Assembly: GCF_002878395.1 (NCBI RefSeq)
Contig: NC_061115.1
Span: forward strand, 56,601,126-56,665,125
Direction of reading: 5' to 3'
From: Capsicum annuum
Taxonomy: Eukaryota > Streptophyta > Magnoliopsida > Solanales > Solanaceae
Length of the DNA stretch: 64,000 nucleotides
A program made the position numbers and the translations under genes. Under the pieces are notes generated by a model. It ran no database searches, was not told where the DNA came from, and saw only the letters and a list, made by a program, of their open reading frames with translations. Shown piece after piece: positions 35,506 through 45,476 of this stretch (position 1 is its first letter; every line of letters starts with the position of its first letter).

Positions 35506-36259
35506 GGCAATATCATTCTTACAATCTTAATCATTAAAAAATAGAAGAAAAAAATACAAAATTAATACACAATCTTTCAAACTCTTACAAACATCCACTC
35601 CCAATCTTATTCTTCGAGTCAAACTAAAGCATTAATATAATATGCACTAAAACAAATAACTTAAAAGACTAATATAAAGCACATAAAAAAAAACGAAACT
35701 TATAAGAGCAAAGTTACAAAATCAAAATATAAACACTTTGGTTATTGATATTGTAAAATAACTCAAAGAATCCTAAAAGGTTTTGCTTGATCATTGATAA
35801 GAGCCCCCCAAAATACAATATATGAAAAAAAAAAAAAAAAAAGATCTAACAAAGAACTTGTGTTTATTTCATCGAGAGACGAAAGAAACTTTGATCAACT
35901 CAATAGAATATGGTGAATTTTTGTGGAGAAGTTGCTTTGATTGATGATGGATTTGCAATCGGCAAAAACTCACACGCATATACCCAAAAGCTACACATGA
36001 AGAAAAAAATAACTGGTCTATAAACTCATACTTATGAATATTCATGTGATGATAATTTTATAAAAAAAAATGAAAAAACATTGTTAATAAAATAAGAAGC
36101 ATACTGAATAACTTCTCCGAATGTTAAATACGTACATGGCTGATGATGTAAACAAAATAAAAAATTATAAATAAGAAAATGGATGAACTTTTCATCAGCT
36201 ATCATTGATGAGATTAACTGGTTATACAATATGTGCACCATTATGAACATTTGATTAAC

Positions 36260-36372
36260 AGAGTTAAATATAGTGACTTTTGAGTTTTATTTAAATACAT
36301 AATTTTTTTTCTTTTATTATATAATTAATAGAGTCAAATATAGTGACTTTCAAGTTATATTTAATCACATAA
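36260..36372. repeat. Short direct repeat, two copies of about 43 bp
   Basis: Both copies begin 'agagt(t/c)aaatatagtgact' and end in 'aca(t/c)aa', offset by 70 bp. No associated gene. Confidence 0.6.
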
Positions 36373-37420
36373 ATATTTAAAATGAGGAGAAAACTCAATT
36401 AATATCCAAAATAAATTATAAAAAGAGATAAATAACATTGGAGTCCTCTAAGACATGCCACATAGGAATAAGAATGGGCTAAGATTCTCATATATATTTA
36501 TATAGAGAGAGAGATTGAAGTACAAAGAACTCTATGAGAACATTAATGTTACGTTTTAAGTGACTATTAATACATGATATATTACTTGAGATACTGAAGC
36601 CATTGAATATTTTCATTAATTAGTTCCGAAGATCTCCAAAACTATTGCTTGCTAGAATAATTAGTGAAATAATGGAAATATGTAACTGAGTGTGAATAAT
36701 AAGATGGATTCACCTTTCAATTTTGATTTACATGGATTTAAAAACTAAAAAAATGTCTTTTAATATACAAATATTTATCTGGATTTGAAAACTAAAAAGA
36801 GTCTTTGTAATATTCAGATATTTTTTAAAATTTAGCTTGTACAATTAATTAATTTGTTATGATCGTGCTAATGCGGTTAATTGTTATCTAGTTATACATA
36901 ATCAATAGTTGATAATATTGGATTATCCTTTCTTAACAATTTTTTGATAAAGAAAATCATAAAAACAATGTGTTGTCGCCAAATAAAGAAGTTGGAAAAA
37001 TTAAAAATTTCTCTCGCCGAAAAAATTATGATTTATATTACGCGAAAGATAGTTCTCTTTTTTATTGCCTCAACTTTTACTTCTCTCAAAAGAATTCAAT
37101 AGTTTTATGCTATTATTAAAGACAAACTATATAAGACTATTATCATAATAATTCCGGTTAATTCTTCAACATATATACTGAGTCTATTTTTTGACATCAC
37201 ATCTTTTATATTTTTTAATAAATTTTTAATTACATGAAGGATAATAGAAAGGGAAGGGATTGTAAGCCTTAGCATCCCCACTTCAAAATTTATGGTTTAG
37301 TCTAACTAAAATTAGCTTGTTTAACCTGTTCATTAATTTCAATTTTCTAGCTGTAAATTTATTATATTTAAAATAGTTTTGTTCTTCTTGTATATAATTT
37401 TATTAATTGATACAAGACAC

Positions 37421-37447
37421 ACGTGTAAAACACGTACACTTAACTAG
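37421..37447 (+). mobile_element. Helitron 3' terminus
   Basis: A 6-bp hairpin (ACGTGT, loop AAA, ACACGT) is followed after 8 bases by CTAG at 37444-37447 and then T. This is the arrangement of Helitron 3' ends, which insert between A and T. The matching 5' TC end could not be placed with confidence. Confidence 0.55.
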
Positions 37448-37669
37448 TGTAAAAAATAAAGTATGAGAATAGTACATTTATTGAGATCATAATAATTAGA
37501 TTCAAACAAAATATCTATAATCTATAATCTATATATGCAATTATTATATTCAATATTTGATGTAGCTTATTCTCATGTATTTGTCTAAAGTCTAAATATG
37601 TATACTGAACTTGCGATGTTTTGTGTAAACTACTAAAAAAAACCTGAAAAAAACAACCACAAAAACCCA

Positions 37670-37740
37670 ATCACACATTGTGGTTGGAAAATCGATCACA
37701 AGTGGTCGGTTTTTTATTTTTTATTTTTTAAAAAAAGCGA
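37670..37740. repeat. Subterminal repeats, left end of CACTA-2 (outer part)
   Basis: 'cacattgtggttgg' and 'atcacaagtggtcggttttt' are copies of the palindromic subterminal motif. The block is cut by the gypsy insertion and resumes at 48028. Confidence 0.8.
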
Positions 37741-37741
37741 C

Positions 37742-40298
37742 TGTAACGCCCCGAATATGGTACCTGGAACGCTACACGGTTCTCATGACCCCGAAAAATC
37801 ACAAGCTAACTCATGACTGATATCTGTACCTGTATACTGCTTAATATACTATATAATACGGAAACATGAATGAAAGGCCATAAGGTTCAACACTGAGATA
37901 TAATATCTGATAAAAATATAACATTTGGGTGGGGTATGAAATACCCAAAAAAACTGAAATAACTAACAGAAAATGGTAATCTGAAAAGCCTCTAACGGAC
38001 TGAACTGTCTGGATAAGAAGTTGATGGGACAAGTCCCCAACTAACTCCAACTAATAAATTAATTAATGAGATGTAAAAGAATAATCATGTCCTCGAAAGA
38101 TGGGGACTCACTTCTAACTCTGACTGCTGAGACTGGAATACTACTGATGCTCTGGAGCTTGTGCTTTCGAACCTATGGTATAAGATATCATAGCGCAAAT
38201 GCGCCAGTACTTTGAATGTCTAGTATGCATATGAGGTAGGCTGAATGCATGGGGTTCATATGCATGAACAATACTAACTAACTGACTAATATGAATATGA
38301 ACATGAGAATGCATGTATGAATACATAGTAACTATAACTGATATCGTGATAACATAAATTTACTGATAACTAACATAACTGGTAACTGAGTTCTGATGAC
38401 TGATATAACTGATAACATGAGCAACTGTATCTGACAGTCCTAAATCTGATGGAACTAGCTGAGCTTCATACTGTTCTGAGTTGACTATATCTGACAGTCC
38501 TGAACCTAAAGAACTATCTGAGTTCTTTTACTGATACTGATACTGAAACTTTGGAAAGTAGTTATCTAATCGACATGCCCCAAATGATGCATTATAGCTG
38601 AATTGGGGTCCAATCTGTGCCCTGATTGGAAGGGTGTCAATACCACACCACTGGTAAGGACAATCTATGAGTGACCCTCATATAACCCTTATATAACAGG
38701 TAACTCTAGTGAGAACGGTGGGAACCCTCATGTGATAGGTTAAGCCACCTCATTTACCCTCAAATAGTAGGCTATGATGTCTCAACCTATGCTGGCTACA
38801 TAGTTCTGGAACGCAAGGATTGTTTCTATGAATCACACCCTCATATAATATGTGAGTTCACATCCTTGGGTTCACTCGGTGCTAATTTTTACTCTCATCT
38901 GAATAGACTTTGAACATGATTAACTGAATTGACTGGACTGAGTTAACTGAATCCTATTAACTGATGGAATATAACTGAGGTCTGATAACTGACTGAGATT
39001 TACTAAATTTACTGAGTTTTCATAAGTCATGAGAATGACTGAATTCTACTAAACATGGCTTGACTGAGAGTATCTTAAGAACATGACATAGGCTTTAGGC
39101 ATACAGCTAAATTGTTGGGTACAACTACCCCCAGGACTCGATAGAAAGAAACTGACAAAGCCTGAGTTTGTTGAATACATGACCAAAATCATAATCCCTA
39201 ATTCATTTATTAAGGCATTTCATCAAACAATTGGTATGCATAAACTTGTACATAAATGGGGATTTCATACTATCATACTAGTAGGGCACTTTTTCTTCAC
39301 ATAGGCATTTAATAAAACACATGGTGAGCATAGTGTATGTAGACAACATCACACAACAAGTAAACATCATGATTCAACTTTAATTTCATCATTCAAGGGT
39401 TTAAACTTGGATTTACATGAAACTACACCTATAATAATCAATTCCACTTAGGATTTATCACTAAACACGGAATAGAATTCAATTGATCATTATCAACATG
39501 AACAAAAACAAACCCAACATGAAATTCATAAAAATCCATACACTTAAACTTTAAAAAGAGATTCTTGAGCTCCATGTATGAAAGGAGTTCATGAATGAAC
39601 ACTATGCATACCTGGTAGTGAGTTTCTTAAAGTTTTTGAACTTGAAGAATTTGAATCTCTTAGTTCTTGAAGAAGATTTGGATTTTTTTGCTTAAGGATT
39701 GCTCTTAGGGAGAAAACCCTAATTTTAATATTGTGGAAGAATAATAAATTTTAGAGCCTTGGTCGGATATTACTAGGTATAAAAACGGGTGGTAAAAGAC
39801 CAAAAAGCCCCTTTAAAAATGACTTAAAAATAACTGAATGGGATGTGTGACAGTCCATCGCTAGATCGAGGGTTCGTCATTTCGATCGTCGTAGGTGGAC
39901 CAGGATAGGGAATCACTGCCTAAGTAGCGATGGCTTGGGCGATGGTCCATCACAAGTTCGACGGTCTATCAACCTGTCCATCGTACCATATCCAGAAGGT
40001 TGCCGTACTACCTTGGATGCGACGGTCAAGGTGACGGTCTGTCGCTAGATCGACGGTCCATCAACCTTGCCGTCGCACCTGGGCGATTCTGATAGCTTTG
40101 AGTAAAACGTCCGTAACGTTTTCTCTAATACCGGATTTTGATGAAATTGGTATCGTTGGAAAGATAATTCAATTTTCCATGTGACAAAAAGTGAAAATCT
40201 TAAAAATTCCATGTGTACCAAAATGGATTCGTATTTCAAATCAAGTTTCTAACATTCTTGAGATGATTTCAAGCTAGGAAAAACTATGGGGTATTACA
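37742..40298 (-). repeat. 3' LTR of the nested gypsy element
   Basis: Starts TGTAACGCCCC and ends GTATTACA on the plus strand and aligns along its whole length with 45477-48027. It contains a run of 'ctgata'/'taactga' motifs, repeated 'ctcatataac' boxes (38.6-38.85 kb) and a GC-rich box of 'gacggtc(t/c)' repeats (39.85-40.08 kb). No gene is seen inside. Confidence 0.95.
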
Positions 40299-40312
40299 AT
40301 ATCTCCCCATTG
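40299..40312 (-). other. Polypurine tract
   Basis: On the minus strand AATGGGGAGATAT abuts the 3' LTR, the position from which plus-strand DNA synthesis would be primed. Confidence 0.8.
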
Positions 40313-40689
40313 AGAACATTCATCCTCGAATAAGAATGAAAGAGAGGGCAGAAGATAGACTAATGTACATACTGAACATAAATAACTGGAATATGATTGA
40401 CATGACTGATAACTGAACATATCATGCTGAACATACATATGTGATGCATGCAGAACTGATTCATGAATGCATGACTGAGTGTTCTGATGAACTAAATTTA
40501 TCACAATGAGAATGCATGCCTGATGCATAATTATATAACTGAACTAATACATAAATGCATGATTGAATATGCAATGGTATTTAATACCAAATTTGTAATG
40601 AAATCCTGAACATGAATTGTATACCAAGCTTGTAACTGAAGTCTGAACATGAAACTGAAAAGCTTAAGGAGAACTGTTACCTTGAGCTT

Positions 40690-41190
40690 GACCTGAGTTG
40701 GCAGAGAAGAGGTGAGGATACTTGGTTCGTATATCTGCTTCTGCTTCCCAAGTAGCTCCCTCAACGGACTGATTTTGCCAAAGAAATTTGACTAGAGGGA
40801 CTTCTTTGTTCCTCAGTCTACGAGTCTAATAGTCTAGGATTTGACTGGAATCTCTTCATAAGAGAGGTTGTTCGAAACATATATGTTATGAATAGGGACT
40901 ACAACTGTTGGATCACCTATGCACTTCTTGAGCAAAGAGACATGGAAGACTGGATGAACTGAGGCTAGATCTGATGGCAACTCGAGCTTATAGGCTACCT
41001 TGCCAAGACGATTGAGAATTATGAAGGGACCGACATTATAAGCTTTCCCTTCTTACCAAATCTCTTCACTTCCTTCATGGGAGAGATCTTTAGATAAACA
41101 TAGTCACCAATCTCAAACTCGAATCCTTTCTGCGAACATCTGTATAAGACTTCTGTCGGCTCTGAGCAGCCCGAAGTCTTTCTTTGATCA
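40690..41190 (-). pseudogene. Integrase C-terminus with chromodomain-like tail
   Basis: Read in shifting frames: SYTDVRRK.FEFEIGDYVYL, KISPMKEVKRFGKKGKL, LGKVAYKLELPSDLASVHP, VFHVSLLKKCIGDPTVV and then WQNQSVEGATWEAEADIRTK, ending YPHLFSAN. The GKVAY...HPVFHVSLLKK series and the final W..EAE.D...YPHLF belong to Tekay/Del chromoviruses, whose tail targets integration to chromatin. Frame breaks and a stop separate the parts. Confidence 0.8.
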
Positions 41191-41191
41191 A

Positions 41192-42000
41192 CTAGACTTT
41201 CTCTAAGGTATCGACTACTAAGTCAGGCCCTATAACTGAGGCCTCACTAACTTCGAACCAACCGATTGGAGATCTGCATCTCCTACCATAGAGAGCTTTG
41301 AATTGAGCCATCCGAATACTGGAATAATAGCTATTGTTGTATGCAAGCTCAATCAAAGGAAAGTGGTCATCCCAAGTACCCTTGAAATCAATTGCACACA
41401 CCCTTAGCATATCTTCTAGGGTTTGAATGGTCCTTTCTGCTTGGCCATCTATCTGAGGATGAAAGGCTGTACTGAGAAGAACTTGGGCACCAATACCATT
41501 TTGGAACGCTTTCTAGAAATGAGAGGTGAACTAGTGTCTGAGATAATGGATAATGGAACATCGTGCAATCTGACCAACTCTCTACTGTAGAGTTTGGCAT
41601 AATCCTCGACTGAATAAGAGGTATGGACTGGAAGAAAATAAGCCGAATTGGTCATCCTATCTACAATGACCCAAACTGAATCATGCTAATGATGGGTACG
41701 AGGCAAACCCATCACGAAGTCTATGTTCACAACTTCCCACTTCCAAGTAGGAATACTGAAATCCTGTATGGAACCACTAGGCTTCTGATGCTCTATCTTA
41801 ACCTACTGAAATATAGAACACTTAGCTACAAACTCTGCAATATCTCGCTTTATCCCACTCCACCAATAGATTTCCCACAAGTCGCGGTACATCTTTATGG
41901 CCCCTAGATGAATAGAGTAGCACGCACCATACGCTTCTGTAAGAATTCGCTGTCTTAAGTCATCTATACCTGGAACACAAAGACGACCCTAAAAGCACAG
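41192..42000 (-). pseudogene. gypsy integrase, broken
   Basis: The zinc-binding start is read at about 41970-41800: RQRILTEAYGACYSIHLGAI, KMYRDLWEIYWWSGIKRDIA, EFVAKCSIF, where the second Cys of the CxxC pair is lost. The core follows: WEVVNIDFVMGLPRT (first Asp), then MTNSAYFLPVHTSYSVEDYA and RLHDVPLSIISD (second Asp). The last part is CAIDFKGTWDDHFPLIELAY and FKALYGRRCRSPIGWFEVSE (to 41192). It would insert the cDNA. Stops and frameshifts interrupt it. Confidence 0.85.
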
Positions 42001-42203
42001 AACCCCATCTCTCCCTTAGGAGAAAACCTCTACTTTATGATTCTTGATGGTCTCTTTCAACTTGACTAAACTGGGGTCTCTATCTTGCTTTTCTTTCACT
42101 TCAGAAACTAGAGATGATTCTGAACTACTCTGAACCTATATGTCACCCTCTTCTGTATCGACTAAGAGAACACCTAGTCTGGAAAACTGATGGATTTCCT
42201 GAG

Positions 42204-42590
42204 CTAACTTTTTCTTACTGTCTTTAACATGAGCAACAATACCCATAGACAGTCTACTAGATCATCGTCCCCAACGTTGGCCCTGCCCCAATGATAAAGG
42301 ACACTCATGTCATAATCTTTCAAGAGCTCTAGCCACCTATTCTGACGAAGATTGATATCTTTATGAGAAAAGACATACTGGAGAATCTTGTGATCTATGA
42401 ACACATCTACATGAGCACCGTATAGATAACGCATCCAAATCTTTAAGGCAAAAACTACAGCTGCTAACTCAAGATCATGAGTAGGATAATTTTTTTCATG
42501 GGGTTTAAGCTGTCTGGAGGTGTAGGCTATGACCTTATCATGCTGTATAAGGACACAACCCAAACCTACTCTGGATGCATCACAATACAC
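42204..42590 (-). pseudogene. gypsy RNase H
   Basis: One open frame of 128 residues: [74 protein letters not shown]. Conserved acidic residues D (CDAS), E (ELAA) and D (FIDH) are present. This is the best preserved domain of the element, but it is cut off from the RT by a stop at about 42600. Confidence 0.88.
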
Positions 42591-42601
42591 TGCAAAACCA
42601 T

Positions 42602-43459
42602 CTAACTATCTGGAAGAGCTAAGATTGGAGCTGAGGTGAGTCGAGTTTTCAACTCCTGAAAACTCTTCTCACAAGGATCTAACCACTGAAACTTGACTTT
42701 CTTCTGAGTCAATCTAGACATAGGGGATTTAATAGAAGAAAATCCCTCAACAAACCATCTGTAATAGCCATCCAAACCCAAGAAACACCTGATATCTAAT
42801 GGAGAGACAGATTTGGGCCAGTTTCTTATCGCTTCGGTCTTTTGAGGATCTACTCTAATGCCTTCACCTAAATTGATTTGGCCAAGGAATGCTACTGACC
42901 TTAGCCAAAATTTGTACTTACTGAAATTGGTGAACAACTGACGATCTATGAGAGTATAAAGTATGATTCTGAGATGGTTTGCATGATCATGCTCACTGCG
43001 GTAATAAACCAGAATATCATCTATGAAGACTATGACGAACATGTACAAGTACTACTTGAACACATGGTTCATCAGGTCCATGAAAGCTGCTGGGGCATTA
43101 GTAAGACAAAAGGACATGACTAGGAATTCGAAGTGACCATACGAAGTACAAAAAGTTATTTTAGGAATGTCACATTCTCTAATTTTGAGCTGATAATAGC
43201 CGGATCTGAGGTTTATCTTAGAGAAATAACTGGCACCCTAAAGTTGGTCAAACAAGTCATCGATTTTGGGAAGAGAATACTTGTTCTTGACTGTGACCTT
43301 ATTGAGCTGACGGTAATCAATACATATTCTGAGAGAATCGTCTTTCTTGCGCATGAATAAAACTAGTGCACCCCACGGGGACATGCTGGGCCTGATGGAT
43401 CCCTTATCTAAGAGATTCTTCAACTTCTCTTTCAATTTTCTGAGTTCTGCTGGTGCCAT
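42602..43459 (-). pseudogene. gypsy reverse transcriptase, broken
   Basis: The first part (43459-43238) reads [40 protein letters not shown] and [20 protein letters not shown]. After a break at 43050-43240 the catalytic [20 protein letters not shown] appears at about 43030, followed by the connection segment RCFLGLDGYYRWFVEGFSSI and LTQKKVKFQWLDPCEKSFQE. It would copy the RNA genome. The middle fingers/palm segment is only readable in another frame. Confidence 0.88.
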
Positions 43460-43847
43460 TCTATGTGGCGGAATAGATATAGGCTGAGCGTTTGGAAGAA
43501 GATCAATGCCGAAGTCTATTTCCCTTTCGGGAGGAATTCTGGAAGATCTTCAGGAAAGACATTTGAATATTTATTCACTACTGGAACTTATTCAAGACTA
43601 GGAGTTTTGGAACTAGTATCCTTAACTCGAACAAGATGATAGACACATCTTTTAGCTATCATTTTCCGTGTTCGAAGGTAGGAAACAAGCTGGCCTCTTA
43701 AAGTAGATACACTACCCTTCCACTCTAGGAAGGGTTTATTTGGAAACTAAAACTGAACTATTCTATTTATGCAGTTGACTGTGGCATAGTAGGAATGAAG
43801 CCAATCTATTCCGAGAGTGACATCAAAATCAGTCATCTCTAATTTGA

Positions 43848-44066
43848 CTAAGTCTGCTGAAGTGACTTTCTGAAATATCGTAATCGGGCAATTCCAGTTA
43901 CCCACCGGGCTATGATGGTTTTACCCACTGGGGTAGAGAATGAAAAGGGCTCTGTTAGAATTTCGGGACTGATTCCAAAATTGCCTGCTATATAGGGAGT
44001 AACAAAAGACAAAGAAGCTCCTGGATCTAACAAAGCGTAAACATGCACATGAAAGCTCTGAGACAT
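43848..44066 (-). pseudogene. gypsy aspartic protease
   Basis: Reads SFHVHVYALLDPGASLSFVT, PYIAGNFGISPEILTEPFSF and STPVGKTIIARWV. DPGAS is the catalytic motif (usually DSGA/DSGS) with Ser to Pro, a change likely to harm activity. It lies between gag and RT as expected. Confidence 0.82.
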
Positions 44067-44074
44067 ACCAGTAA

Positions 44075-45227
44075 CTACATCAGGAGAATTTTCCTAATCT
44101 TATCACGAATAAATAGCATAAATTTTATTTGGGCGTTGCCCACTAGTAACGCTAGAGGTGGCACCCTACTGGTTTGGGCGACCGAATGAGCTGGGGAATA
44201 GTTCTGCTGACCCTGAGGACCTAGCTGAGGAAAGTCTCTGACTCTGTTGCCTGGCTTTCCATACCCAAAACAAATACCACTACCAGCTCTGCCTATACCC
44301 TGATGGTGCTTGCCACAAGTTTGGTAAAGAGAATAGGTGCGGGCACTGCTAACACTACCCTGAGACTTAAAGCCTGGCACTCTATCTTTGTTACCATCCC
44401 TGAACTTAGGAGATAGCGCACTAGCTGAAGAAGGAGCTGGACTTATGACTTAGGATGAAATTGAGAACGGTTTCCTCCTTCTAATTTTGGCTGAGCAAAG
44501 TTGAAACTACCTGTCCTTGCTCTCTTATTCTGCTTCTTTCTCATCTTAATATTTTAATCTTCTATCTGTTGAGCATGATTCATAAGCCTTGATAAAGTCA
44601 TGTCACTATTCAACATCGCAGATCTATACTTATTGACCATACTGCCATTCAACCCAGAAATAAACTTACTCATCTTGGCACTGCTGTCTGTAACCACATA
44701 AGGGGCTTTTCTGGCTAATTGAGTAAACTTAAGAGAATACTTTTTCACATGTTGGCCTGCCTGAGGTTGATAAATTCCAATACCTTAGCTTCTCTCAGCT
44801 CTAGGGTAAAGAACCTCTCTAAGAATGCGGTGACAAACTCCTCCCACTCACTAGGCCCTGCATCATCTGGCCTTTCTACCTTCCACTGCTTGTACCATGT
44901 GTGAGCAACATCCTACAACTGATATGCATCTAGCTCAGCACTCTCAATAGCTAACACCCCCATAACGTCAGTAACCTTCTGAACCTGATCGATGAATTCC
45001 TGAGGGTCCTCATCTGACTTAAACCCAGGAAATGATAGAGGATTTATTCGGGTGAAGTCCTGAATCCTGGATGCAGCTGAATTGGCCACTGGGTTGGCCA
45101 GAACGACAGTTGGTCGTTCAATTGGAGCAGCAACTGATGAAGCAAGAGAAGTGAATGCAGCTATGAACTCTATATGAGAAACATATTCGTCCAAAGGATC
45201 TTTGGGCTGAGGAGCTAGCTTATTCAT
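44075..45227 (-). pseudogene. gypsy gag with zinc knuckle, broken
   Basis: Starts MNKLAPQPKDPLDEYVSHIE at 45227 and passes through RINPLSFPGFKSDEDPQEFI and VMGVLAIESAELDAYQL to a stop. It continues as VAHTWYKQWKVERPD and EWEEFVTAFLERFFTLELRE, then KYSLKFTQLARKAPYVV and LNSDMTLSRLMNHAQQIED (44554). The zinc knuckle region (44380-44240) reads TCGKHHQG...GICFGYGKPGNRVRDFP, a worn CCHC. Gag would form the particle shell. A Gly/Ser/Pro-rich linker lies between the domains. Confidence 0.85.
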
Positions 45228-45460
45228 ATTTCTTCTCTTAAGAGGTATATTCTGCAGAAGAAAGGGAGAAACAGATTAGACCAGACTGAGAGATTAACTT
45301 GAGATGATGCTCACTGGCACGACAAGAATATTGAAAGAAGGAAAACTATTCCTAAAACATCTTATAGCCTCCTACACATAAGTGTGGCGTGCAACACATC
45401 CATGTACAAGAATCTACTAGATTCGGCTTTCAGACTTCCTAGGACTCTATTGAACCTTAG

Positions 45461-45472
45461 GCTCTGATACCA
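45461..45472 (-). other. Primer-binding site, initiator Met tRNA type
   Basis: The plus strand reads GCTCTGATACCA, the exact reverse complement of TGGTATCAGAGC, four bases from the 5' LTR. It is intact. Confidence 0.92.
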
Positions 45473-45476
45473 AGTT

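Larger units (their letters stand above)
28453..35506 (-). mobile_element. Complete CACTA (En/Spm) DNA transposon
   Basis: The left end CACTACAACATTTTTGGCC and the right end GGCCAAAAATGTTGTAGTG are exact inverted repeats, apart from where the element's inner sequence begins to differ. The 3-bp sequence GCA lies on both sides (28450-28452 and 35507-35509), the target duplication size known for CACTA elements. The length is 7054 bp. Blocks of short repeats lie just inside both ends, and a TNP2-type transposase pseudogene lies on the minus strand. The termini could still be moved by a related transposase supplied in trans, but that is inference. Confidence 0.95.
35507..37627. other. AT-rich flank between the two CACTA elements
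   Basis: No gene is visible. It contains an A-run at 35826-35841, a direct repeat pair at 36260-36302 and 36330-36372 ('aatatagtgacttt' core), a second small pair at about 36733-36824, and a Helitron-type 3' end at 37421-37447. The first ~130 bases resemble 27460-27590. Confidence 0.55.

Noticed and set aside
38380..39080. Periodic 'aactga'/'ctgata' motifs that might be a CRISPR-like or satellite array
   Set aside because: Spacing is irregular and the same stretch occurs in both LTRs of the gypsy element, so it is part of the LTR.
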